In this document: positions 51,921 to 63,327 of the stretch, piece by piece
How positions within the stretch are numbered: the first letter of the stretch is position 1
How the letters are laid out: every line of letters begins with the position of its first letter
Assembly: GCA_932294295.1 (NCBI GenBank)
Contig: OW028585.1
Location: 18,626,561 to 18,690,560 of the forward strand
Direction: 5' to 3'
Length of the DNA stretch: 64,000 bases
Source: Alitta virens
Taxonomy: Eukaryota > Annelida > Polychaeta > Phyllodocida > Nereididae
The notes under the pieces: generated by a model
Seen by the model: the letters and a program-made list of their open reading frames with translations, nothing else
What the model was told of the DNA's origin: nothing
Databases searched by the model: none
Made by a program: the position numbers and the translations under genes

Positions 51921-53036
51921 GAATGTTTGATTAACTCAGATTGGTCAAACAGAATGTCTGATCAACTCAGAATAGTCAGTCTCAATGATCGATCATCTCA
52001 GAATTGTCAAACTCAATGATCGAACATTTCAGAATTGTCAAACTCAATTTTCATTCAAACCAAAATGGTTGGACTCAATGTTTGATTAGCTCAGAATGGT
52101 CATACTAAATGTTTGACCAAATCAGAAAAGTCAAACTCAATGATCGAACATTTCAGAATTGTCAAACTCAATGATCGAACATTTCAGAATTGTCAAACTC
52201 AATTTTCATTCAAACCAAAATGGTTGGACTCAATGTTTGATTAATTCAGAATGGTCATACCGAATGTTTGACCAAATCAGAATAGTCAAACTCAATGATC
52301 GAACATTTCAGAATTGTCAAACTCAATTTTCATTCAAACCAAAATGGTTGGACTGAATGTTTGATTAACTCAGATTGGTCAAACAGAATGTCTGATCAAC
52401 TCAAAATAGTCAGACTCAATGATCGATCATCTCAGAATTGTCAAACTCAATGATCGAACATTTCAGAATTGTCAAACTCAATTTTCATTCGAACCAAAAT
52501 GGTTGGACTCCATGTTTGATTAGCTCAGAATGGTCATACTAAATGTTTGACCAAATCAGAATAGTCAAACTCAATGATCGAACATTTCAGAATTGTCAAA
52601 CTCAATGATCGAACATTTCAGAATTGTCAAACTCAATTTTCATTCAAACCAAAATGGTTGGACTCAATGTTTGATTAATTCAGAATGGTCATACTGAATG
52701 ATCGAACATTTCAGAATTGTCAAACTCAATTTTCAATCAAACCAAAATTGTTGGGCTGAATGTTTGATTAACTCAGATTGGTCAAACAGAATGTCTGATC
52801 AACTCAGAATAGTCAGACTCAATGATTGATCATCTCAGAATTGTCATACTCAATGATCGAACATTTCAGAATTGTCAAACTCAATTTTCATTCAAACCAA
52901 AATGGTTGGACTCAATGTTTGATTAATTCAGAATGGTCATACTGAATGTTTGACCAAATCAGAATAGTCAAACTCAATGATCGAACATTTCAGAATTGTC
53001 AAACTCAATTTTCAATCAAACCAAAATGGTTGGACT
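51921..53036 (+). repeat. 37-mer super-unit 3, one monomer short (1,116 bp)
   Basis: 14+13+9. The second block lost G at 52,696. B there reads caaaatag and E2 reads ccaaaattg. Confidence 0.92.
52696..52726 (+). repeat. G/D chimeric monomer
   Basis: Starts with the g of G and continues as D (gaatgatcgaacatttc), leaving a three-monomer module F-D-E2. Indicates deletion of one 31-bp monomer between G and D within the aatg motif. Shared with 60,569. Confidence 0.88.
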
Positions 53037-54183
53037 GAATGTTTGATTAACTCAGATTGGTCAAACAGAATGTCTGATCAACTCAGAATAGTCAGTCTCA
53101 ATGATCGATCATCTCAGAATTGTCAAACTCAATGATCGAACATTTCAGAATTGTCAAACTCAATTTTCATTCAAACCAAAATGGTTGGACTCAATGTTTG
53201 ATTAGCTCAGAATGGTCATACTAAATGTTTGACCAAATCAGAAAAGTCAAACTCAATGATCGAACATTTCAGAATTGTCAAACTCAATGATCGAACATTT
53301 CAGAATTGTCAAACTCAATTTTCATTCAAACCAAAATGGTTGGACTCAATGTTTGATTAATTCAGAATGGTCATACCGAATGTTTGACCAAATCAGAATA
53401 GTCAAACTCAATGATCGAACATTTCAGAATTGTCAAACTCAATTTTCATTCAAACCAAAATGGTTGGACTGAATGTTTGATTAACTCAGATTGGTCAAAC
53501 AGAATGTCTGATCAACTCAGAATAGTCAGACTCAATGATCGATCATCTCAGAATTGTCAAACTCAATGATCGAACATTTCAGAATTGTCAAACTCAATTT
53601 TCATTCGAACCACAATGGTTGGACTCCATGTTTGATTAGCTCAGAATGGTCATACTAAATGTTTGACCAAATCAGAATATTCAAACTCAATGATCGAACA
53701 TTTCAGAATTGTCAAACTCAATGATCGAACATTTCAGAATTGTCAAACTCAATTTTCATTCAAACCAAAATGGTTGGACTCAATGTTTGATTAATTCAGA
53801 ATGGTCATACCGAATGTTTGACCAAATCAGAATAGTCAAACTCAATGATCGAACATTTCAGAATTGTCAAACTCAATTTTCAATCAAACCAAAATGGTTG
53901 GGCTGAATGTTTGATTAACTCAGATTGGTCAAACAGAATGTCTGATCAACTCAGAATAGTCAGACTCAATGATTGATCATCTCAGAATTGTCATACTCAA
54001 TGATCGAACATTTCAGAATTGTCAAACTCAATTTTCATTCAAACCAAAATGGTTGGACTCAATGTTTGATTAATTCAGAATGGTCATACTGAATGTTTGA
54101 CCAAATCAGAATAGTCAAACTCAATGATCGAACATTTCAGAATTGTCAAACTCAATTTTCAATCAAACCAAAATGGTTGGACT
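53037..54183 (+). repeat. 37-mer super-unit 4 (1,147 bp)
   Basis: 14+14+9, but here the second 14-mer (53,471) also has catacc and an I with aatattc. This suggests exchange or conversion between its two 14-mers. Confidence 0.91.
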
Positions 54184-55051
54184 GAATGTTTGATTAACTC
54201 AGATTGGTCAAACAGAATGTCTGATCAACTCAGAATAGTCAGTCTCAATGATCGATCATCTCAGAAGTGTCAAACTCAATGATCGAACATTTCAGAATTG
54301 TCAAACTCAATTTTCATTCAAACCAAAATGGTTGGACTCAATGTTTGATTAGCTCAGAATGGTCATACTAAATGTTTGACCAAATCAGAAAAGTCAAACT
54401 CAATGATCGAACATTTCAGAATTGTCAAACTCAATGATCGAACATTTCAGAATTGTCAAACTCAATTTTCATTCAAACCAAAATGGTTGGACTCAATGTT
54501 TGATTAATTCAGAATGGTCATACCGAATGTTTGACCAAATCAGAATAGTCAAACTCAATGATCGAACATTTCAGAATTGTCAAACTCAATTTTCATTCAA
54601 ACCAAAATGGTTGGACTGAATGTTTGATTAACTCAGATTGGTCAAACAGAATGTCTGATCAACTCAGAATAGTCAGACTCAATGATCGATCATCTCAGAA
54701 TTGTCAAACTCAATGATCGAACATTTCAGAATTGTCAAACTCAATTTTCATTCGAACCAAAATGGTTGGACTCCATGTTTGATTAGCTCAGAATGGTCAT
54801 ACTAAATGTTTGACCAAATCAGAAAAGTCAAACTCAATGATCGAACATTTCAGAATTGTCAAACTCAATGATCGAACATTTCAGAATTGTCAAACTCAAT
54901 TTTCATTCAAACCAAAATGGTTGGACTCAATGTTTGATTAATTCAGAATGGTCATACTGAATGTTTGACCAAATCAGAATAGTCAAACTCAATGATCGAA
55001 CATTTCAGAATTGTCAAACTCAATTTTCATTCAAACCAAAATGGTTGGACT
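54184..55051 (+). repeat. Two 14-mers, incomplete super-unit (868 bp)
   Basis: catacc 14-mer with agaagtgtc in C, then a 14-mer with cgaacc and aaaag I that ends in E. The 9-mer is missing and an 18-mer follows. Same arrangement at 61,623. Confidence 0.9.
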
Positions 55052-55609
55052 GAATGTTTGATTAACTCAGATTGGTCAAACAGAATGTCTGATCAACTCA
55101 GAATAGTCAGACTCAATGATCGATCATCTCAGAATTGTCAAACTCAATGATCGAACATTTCAGAATTGTCAACCTCAATTTTCATTCAAACCAAAATGGT
55201 TGGACTCAATGTTTGATTAATTCAGAATGGTCATACTGAATGTTTGATCAACTCAGAATATTCAAACTCAATGATCGAACATTTCAGAATTGTCAAACTC
55301 AATTTTCATTCAAACCAAAATGGTTGGACTCAATGTTTGATTAGCTCAGAATGGTCATACTAAATGTTTGACCAAATCAGAAAAGTCAAACTCAATGATC
55401 GAACATTTCAGAATTGTCAAACTCAATGATCGAACAATTCAGAATTGTCAAACTCAATTTTCATTCAAACCAAAATGGTTGGACTCAATGTTTGATTAAT
55501 TCAGAATGGTCATACTGAATGTTTGACCAAATCAGAATAGTCAAACTCAATGATCGAACATTTCAGAATTGTCAAACTCAATTTTCAATCAAACCAAAAT
55601 GGTTGGACT
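55052..55609 (+). repeat. 18-mer HOR
   Basis: ABCDE FJDE HIDDE FGDE2 with gaacaattc in the second D of HIDDE (shared with 62,491) and gtcaacctc before the first E (not shared). Confidence 0.91.
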
Positions 55610-55888
55610 GAATATTTGATTAACTCAGATTGGTCAAACAGAATGTCTGATCAACTCAGAATAGTCAGACTCAATGATCGATCATCTCAGAATTGTCAAA
55701 CTCAATGATCGAACATTTCAGAATTGTCAAACTCAATTTTCATTCAAACCAAAATGGTTGGACTCAATGTTTGATTTATTCAGAATGGTCATACTGAATG
55801 TTTGATCAACTCAGAATAGTCAAACTCAATGATCGAACATTTCAGAATTGTCAAACTCAATTTTCAATCAAACCAAAATGGTTGGACT
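55610..55888 (+). repeat. 9-mer HOR, A2/F2
   Basis: A2BCDE F2JDE2, 279 bp. Confidence 0.91.
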
Positions 55889-57159
55889 GAATGTTTGATT
55901 AACTCAGATTGGTCAAACAGAATGTCTGATCAACTCAGAATAGTCAGACTCAATGATCGATCATCTCAGAATTGTCAAACTCAATGATCGAACATTTCAG
56001 AATTGTCAAACTCAATTTTCATTCAAACCAAAATGGTTGGACTCAATGTTTGATTAATTCAGAATGGTCATACTGAATGTTTGATCAACTCAGAATATTC
56101 AAACTCAATGATCGAACATTTCAGAATTGTCAAACTCAATTTTCATTCAAACCAAAATGGTTGGACTCCATGTTTGATTAGCTCAGAATGGTCATACTAA
56201 ATGTTTGACCAAATCAGAATAGTCAAACTCAATGATCGAACATTTCAGAATTGTCAAACTCAATGATCGAACATTTCAGAATTGTCAAACTCAATTTTCA
56301 TTCAAACCAAAGTGGTTGGACTCAATGTTTGATTAATTCAGAATGGTTATACTGAATGTTTGACCAAATCAGAATAGTCAAACTCAATGATCGAACATTT
56401 CCGAATTGTCAAACTCAATTTTCATTCAAACCAAAATGGTTGGACTCAATGTTTGAATAGCTCAGAATGGTCATACTAAATGTTTGACCAAATCAGAATA
56501 GTCAAACTCAATGATCGAACATTTCAGAATTGTCAAACTCAATGATCGAACATTTCAGAATTGTCAAACTCAATTTTCATTCAAACCAAAATGGTTGGAC
56601 TCAATGTTTGATTAATTCAGAATGGTCATACTGAATGTTTGACCAAATCAGAATAGTCAAACTCAATGATCGAACATTTCAGAATTGACAAACTCAATTT
56701 TCATTCAAACCAAAATGGTTGGACTCAATGTTTGATTAGCTCAGAATGGTCATACTAAATGTTTGACCAAATCAGAAAAGTCAAACTCAATGATCGAACA
56801 TTTCAGAATTGTCAAACTCAATGATCGAACATTTCAGAATTGTCAAACTCAATTTTCATTCAAACCAAAATGGTTGGACTCAATGTTTGATTGGCTCAGA
56901 ATGGTCATACTAAATGTTTGACCAAATCAGAATAGTCAAACTCAATGATCGAACATTTCAGAATTGTCAAACTCAATGATCGAACATTTCAGAATTGTCA
57001 AACTCAATTTTCATTCAAACCAAAATGGTTGGACTCAATGATTGATTAATTCAGAATGGTCATACTGAATGTTTGACCAAATCAGAATAGTCAAACTCAA
57101 TGATCGAACATTTCAGAATTGTCAAACTCAATTTTCAATCAAACCAAAATGGTTGGACT
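55889..57159 (+). repeat. 41-mer HOR, copy 3
   Basis: Same module string as 25,390-26,660. Has gttatact, aattgacaaac, H3 and F3 but lacks the agaatcgtc and ctctataatcg changes; E at 56,312 has aaagtgg. Confidence 0.91.
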
Positions 57160-57841
57160 GAATGTTTGATTAACTCAGATTGGTCAAACAGAATGTCTGA
57201 TCAACTCAGAATAGTCAGACTCAATGATCGATCATCTCAGAATTGTCAAACTCAATGATCGAACATTTCAGAATTGTCAAACTCAATTTTCATTCAAACC
57301 AAAATGGTTGGACTCAATGTTTGATTAATTCAGAATGGTCATACTGAATGTTTGATCAACTCAGAATATTCAAACTCAATGATCGAACATTTCAGAATTG
57401 TCAAACTCAATTTTCATTCAAACCAAAATGGTTGGACTCAATGTTTGATTAATTCAGAATGGTCATACTGAATGTTTGATCAACTCAGAATAGTCAAACT
57501 CAATGATCATACATTTCAGAATTGTCAAACTCAATTTTCATTCAAACCAAAATGGTTGGACTCAATGTTTGATTAGCTCAGAATGGTCATACTAAATGTT
57601 TGACCAAATCTGAATAGTCAAAATCAATGATCGAACATTTCAGAATTGTCAAACTCAATGATCGAACATTTCAGAATTGTCAAACTCAATTTTCATTCAA
57701 ACCAAAATGGTTGGACTCAATGTTTGATTAATTCAGAATGGTCATACTGAATGTTTGACCAAATCAGAATAGTCAAACTCAATGATCGAACATCTCAGAA
57801 TTGTCAAACTCAATTTTCAATCAAACCAAAATGGTTGGAAT
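57160..57841 (+). repeat. 22-mer HOR, hybrid
   Basis: ABCDE FJDE FJD3E HIDDE FGDE2. The first nine monomers are ordinary with aatattc J; from 57,439 the sequence matches the D3 unit at 46,869. The junction is the left end of the large duplication. Confidence 0.9.
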
Positions 57842-58367
57842 GAATGTTTGATTAACTCAGATTGGTCAAACAGAATGTCTGATCAACTCAGAATAGTCAG
57901 ACTCAATAATCGATCATCTCAGAATTGTCAAACTCAATGATCGAACATTTCAGAATTGTCAAACTCAATTTTCATTCAAACCAAAATGGTTGGACTCAAT
58001 GTTTGATTAATTCAGAATGGTCATACTGAATGTTTGATCAACTCAGTATATTCAAACTCAATGATCGAACATTTCAGAATTGTCAAACTCAATTTTCATT
58101 CAACCAAAATGGTTGGACTCAATGTTTGATTAGCTCAGAATGGTCATACTAAATGTTTGACCAAATCAGAAAAGTCAAACTCAATGACCGAACATTTCAG
58201 AATTGTCAAACTCAATTTTCATTCAAACCAAAATGGTTGGACTCAATGTTTGATTAATTCAGAATGGTCATACTGAATGTTTGACCAAATCAGAATAGTC
58301 AAACTCAATGATCGAACATTTCAGAATTGTCAAACTCAATTTTCAATCAAACCAATATGGTTGGGCT
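57842..58367 (+). repeat. 17-mer HOR, hybrid (526 bp)
   Basis: ABCDE FJDE HIDE FGDE2. Up to about 58,212 it matches 47,272 onward; from 58,213 it matches 49,193 onward, including ccaatatgg. A 50-monomer (1,550-bp) difference is located at this join. Confidence 0.9.
58090..58119 (+). repeat. 30-bp monomer (class E)
   Basis: Same single A loss as at 47,520. Confidence 0.92.
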
Positions 58368-58646
58368 GAATGTTTGATTAACTCAGATTGGTCAAACAGA
58401 ATGTCTGATCAACTCAGAATAGTCAGACTCAATGATTGATCATCTCAGAATTGTCATACTCAATGATCGAACATTTCAGAATTGTCAAACTCAATTTTCA
58501 TTCAAACCAAAATGGTTGGACTCAATGTTTGATTAATTCAGAATGGTCATACTGAATGTTTGACCAAATCAGAATAGTCAAACTCAATAATCGAACATTT
58601 CAGAATTGTCAAACTCAATTTTCAATCAAACCAAAATGGTTGGACT
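58368..58646 (+). repeat. 9-mer HOR
   Basis: ABCDE FGDE2 with ataatcgaac; copy of 49,348 at +9,020 bp. Confidence 0.91.
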
Positions 58647-59793
58647 GAATGTTTGATTAACTCAGATTGGTCAAACAGAATGTCTGATCAACTCAGAATA
58701 GTCAGTCTCAATGATCGATCATCTCAGAATTGTCAAACTCAATGATCGAACATTTCAGAATTGTCAAACTCAATTTTCATTCAAACCAAAATGGTTGGAC
58801 TCAATGTTTGATTAGCTCAGAATGGTCATACTAAATGTTTGACCAAATCAGAAAAGTCAAACTCAATGATCGAACATTTCAGAATTGTCAAACTCAATGA
58901 TCGAACATTTCAGAATTGTCAAACTCAATTTTCATTCAAACCAAAATGGTTGGACTCAATGTTTGATTAATTCAGAATGGTCATACCGAATGTTTGACCA
59001 AATCAGAATAGTCAAACTCAATGATCGAACATTTCAGAATTGTCAAACTCAATTTTCATTCAAACCAAATTGGTTGGACTGAATGTTTGATTAACTCAGA
59101 TTGGTCAAACAGAATGTCTGATCAACTCAGAATAGTCAGACTCAATGATCGATCATCTCAGAATTGTCAAACTCAATGATCGAACATTTCAGAATTGTCA
59201 AACTCAATTTTCATTCGAACCACAATGGTTGGACTCCATGTTTGATTAGCTCAGAATGGTCATACTAAATGTTTGACCAAATCAGAATAGTCAAACTCAA
59301 TGATCGAACATTTCAGAATTGTCAAACTCAATGATCGAACATTTCAGAATTGTCAAACTCAATTTTCATTCAAACCAAAATGGTTGGACTCAATGTTTGA
59401 TTAATTCAGAATGGTCATACTGAATGTTTGACCAAATCAGAATAGTCAAACTCAATGATCGAACATTTCAGAATTGTCAAACTCAATTTTCAATCAAACC
59501 AAAATGGTTGGGCTGAATGTTTGATTAACTCAGATTGGTCAAACAGAATGTCTGATCAACTCAGAATAGTCAGACTCAATGATTGATCATCTCAGAATTG
59601 TCATACTCAATGATCGAACATTTCAGAATTGTCAAACTCAATTTTCATTCAAACCAAAATGGTTGGACTCAATGTTTGATTAATTCAGAATGGTCATACT
59701 GAATGTTTGACCAAATCAGAATAGTCAAACTCAATGATCGAACATTTCAGAATTGTCAAACTCAATTTTCAATCAAACCAAAATGGTTGGACT
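58647..59793 (+). repeat. 37-mer super-unit (1,147 bp)
   Basis: 14+14+9 with ccaaattgg and cgaaccac; matches unit 1 or 2 of the 49,627 run. Confidence 0.91.
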
Positions 59794-60909
59794 GAATGTT
59801 TGATTAACTCAGATTGGTCAAACAGAATGTCTGATCAACTCAGAATAGTCAGTCTCAATGATCGATCATCTCAGAATTGTCAAACTCAATGATCGAACAT
59901 TTCAGAATTGTCAAACTCAATTTTCATTCAAACCAAAATGGTTGGACTCAATGTTTGATTAGCTCAGAATGGTCATACTAAATGTTTGACCAAATCAGAA
60001 AAGTCAAACTCAATGATCGAACATTTCAGAATTGTCAAACTCAATGATCGAACATTTCAGAATTGTCAAACTCAATTTTCATTCAAACCAAAATGGTTGG
60101 ACTCAATGTTTGATTAATTCAGAATGGTCATACCGAATGTTTGACCAAATCAGAATAGTCAAACTCAATGATCGAACATTTCAGAATTGTCAAACTCAAT
60201 TTTCATTCAAACCAAAATGGTTGGACTGAATGTTTGATTAACTCAGATTGGTCAAACAGAATGTCTGATCAACTCAAAATAGTCAGACTCAATGATCGAT
60301 CATCTCAGAATTGTCAAACTCAATGATCGAACATTTCAGAATTGTCAAACTCAATTTTCATTCGAACCAAAATGGTTGGACTCCATGTTTGATTAGCTCA
60401 GAATGGTCATACTAAATGTTTGACCAAATCAGAATAGTCAAACTCAATGATCGAACATTTCAGAATTGTCAAACTCAATGATCGAACATTTCAGAATTGT
60501 CAAACTCAATTTTCATTCAAACCAAAATGGTTGGACTCAATGTTTGATTAATTCAGAATGGTCATACTGAATGATCGAACATTTCAGAATTGTCAAACTC
60601 AATTTTCAATCAAACCAAAATGGTTGGGCTGAATGTTTGATTAACTCAGATTGGTCAAACAGAATGTCTGATCAACTCAGAATAGTCAGACTCAATGATT
60701 GATCATCTCAGAATTGTCATACTCAATGATCGAACATTTCAGAATTGTCAAACTCAATTTTCATTCAAACCAAAATGGTTGGACTCAATGTTTGATTAAT
60801 TCAGAATGGTCATACTGAATGTCTGACCAAATCAGAATAGTCAAACTCAATGATCGAACATTTCAGAATTGTCAAACTCAATTTTCAATCAAACCAAAAT
60901 GGTTGGACT
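59794..60909 (+). repeat. 37-mer super-unit, one monomer short (1,116 bp)
   Basis: 14+13+9, matching 51,921-53,036 at +7,873 bp including caaaatag in B. The last G reads gtctgacc (private). Confidence 0.91.
60569..60599 (+). repeat. G/D chimeric monomer
   Basis: Same junction as 52,696 at +7,873 bp. Confidence 0.88.
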
Positions 60910-61622
60910 GAATGTTTGATTAACTCAGATTGGTCAAACAGAATGTCTGATCAACTCAGAATAGTCAGTCTCAATGATCGATCATCTCAGAATTGTCAAA
61001 CTCAATGATCGAACATTTCAGAATTGTCAAACTCAATTTTCATTCAAACCAAAATGGTTGGACTCAATGTTTGATTAGCTCAGAATGGTCATACTAAATG
61101 TTTGACCAAATCAGAAAAGTCAAACTCAATGATCGAACATTTCAGAATTGTCAAACTCAATGATCGAACATTTCAGAATTGTCAAACTCAATTTTCATTC
61201 AAACCAAAATGGTTGGACTCAATGTTTGATTAATTCAGAATGGTCATACCGAATGTTTGACCAAATCAGAATAGTCAAACTCAATGATCGAACATTTCAG
61301 AATTGTCAAACTCAATTTTCAATCAAACCAAAATGGTTGGGCTGAATGTTTGATTAACTCAGATTGGTCAAACAGAATGTCTGATCAACTCAGAATAGTC
61401 AGACTCAATGATTGATCATCTCAGAATTGTCATACTCAATGATCGAACATTTCAGAATTGTCAAACTCAATTTTCATTCAAACCAAAATGGTTGGACTCA
61501 ATGTTTGATTAATTCAGAATGGTCATACTGAATGTTTGACCAAATCAGAATAGTCAAACTCAATGATCGAACATTTCAGAATTGTCAAACTCAATTTTCA
61601 ATCAAACCAAAATGGTTGGACT
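60910..61622 (+). repeat. 14-mer + 9-mer (713 bp)
   Basis: One catacc 14-mer that ends in E2 gggct, then a 9-mer. It corresponds to 53,037-54,183 with one 14-mer (434 bp) removed. The surviving unit has the head of the first 14-mer and the tail of the second. Confidence 0.9.
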
Positions 61623-62490
61623 GAATGTTTGATTAACTCAGATTGGTCAAACAGAATGTCTGATCAACTCAGAATAGTCAGTCTCAATGATCGATCATCT
61701 CAGAAGTGTCAAACTCAATGATCGAACATTTCAGAATTGTCAAACTCAATTTTCATTCAAACCAAAATGGTTGGACTCAATGTTTGATTAGCTCAGAATG
61801 GTCATACTAAATGTTTGACCAAATCAGAAAAGTCAAACTCAATGATCGAACATTTCAGAATTGTCAAACTCAATGATCGAACATTTCAGAATTGTCAAAC
61901 TCAATTTTCATTCAAACCAAAATGGTTGGACTCAATGTTTGATTAATTCAGAATGGTCATACCGAATGTTTGACCAAATCAGAATAGTCAAACTCAATGA
62001 TCGAACATTTCAGAATTGTCAAACTCAATTTTCATTCAAACCAAAATGGTTGGACTGAATGTTTGATTAACTCAGATTGGTCAAACAGAATGTCTGATCA
62101 ACTCAGAATAGTCAGACTCAATGATCGATCATCTCAGAATTGTCAAACTCAATGATCGAACATTTCAGAATTGTCAAACTCAATTTTCATTCGAACCAAA
62201 ATGGTTGGACTCCATGTTTGATTAGCTCAGAATGGTCATACTAAATGTTTGACCAAATCAGAAAAGTCAAACTCAATGATCGAACATTTCAGAATTGTCA
62301 AACTCAATGATCGAACATTTCAGAATTGTCAAACTCAATTTTCATTCAAACCAAAATGGTTGGACTCAATGTTTGATTAATTCAGAATGGTCATACTGAA
62401 TGTTTGACCAAATCAGAATAGTCAAACTCAATGATCGAACATTTCAGAATTGTCAAACTCAATTTTCATTCAAACCAAAATGGTTGGACT
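61623..62490 (+). repeat. Two 14-mers (868 bp)
   Basis: Copy of 54,184-55,051 at +7,439 bp, sharing agaagtgtc. Confidence 0.91.
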
Positions 62491-63048
62491 GAATGTTTGA
62501 TTAACTCAGATTGGTCAAACAGAATGTCTGATCAACTCAGAATAGTCAGACTCAATGATCGATCATCTCAGAATTGTCAAACTCAATGATCGAACATTTC
62601 AGAATTGTCAAACTCAATTTTCATTCAAACCAAAATGGTTGGACTCAATGTTTGATTAATTCAGAATGGTCATACTGAATGTTTGATCAACTCAGAATAT
62701 TCAAACTCAATGATCGAACATTTCAGAATTGTCAAACTCAATTTTCATTCAAACCAAAATGGTTGGACTCAATGTTTGATTAGCTCAGAATGGTCATACT
62801 AAATGTTTGACCAAATCAGAAAAGTCAAACTCAATGATCGAACATTTCAGAATTGTCAAACTCAATGATCGAACAATTCAGAATTGTCAAACTCAATTTT
62901 CATTCAAACCAAAATGGTTGGACTCAATGTTTGATTAATTCAGAATGGTCATACTGAATGTTTGACCAAATCAGAATAGTCAAACTCAATGATCGAACAT
63001 TTCAGAATTGTCAAACTCAATTTTCAATCAAACCAAAATGGTTGGACT
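62491..63048 (+). repeat. 18-mer HOR
   Basis: Copy of 55,052-55,609 at +7,439 bp, sharing gaacaattc. Confidence 0.91.
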
Positions 63049-63327
63049 GAATATTTGATTAACTCAGATTGGTCAAACAGAATGTCTGATCAACTCAGAA
63101 TAGTCAGACTCAATGATCGATCATCTCAGAATTGTCAAACTCAATGATCGAACATTTCAGAATTGTCAAACTCAATTTTCATTCAAACCAAAATGGTTGG
63201 ACTCAATGTTTGATTTATTCAGAATGGTCATACTGAATGTTTGATCAACTCAGAATAGTCAAACTCAATGATCGAACATTTCAGAATTGTCAAACTCAAT
63301 TTTCAATCAAACCAAAATGGTTGGACT
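63049..63327 (+). repeat. 9-mer HOR, A2/F2
   Basis: A2BCDE F2JDE2, copy of 55,610 at +7,439 bp. Confidence 0.91.

Noticed and set aside
56000..59000. The large duplication as an assembly artefact
   Set aside because: Not excluded, but shared rare variants plus private ones (gtcaacctc at 55,170 is absent at 62,609) and three separate clean gaps are more easily explained by real copies. Spanning reads would decide.
4472..62058. About twenty plus-strand open reading frames of 61-78 codons with near-identical products (for example 12,206-12,403, 28,263-28,499, 34,556-34,792, 61,861-62,058)
   Set aside because: They are readings of the satellite itself. Most exist only because catacc removes a tga; many begin at ttg; the one at 42,285 depends on the 1-bp deletion at 42,314, and the one at 30,352 runs through the chimeric monomer. 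The 31-bp period rotates the frame, and no flanking gene signals are present.
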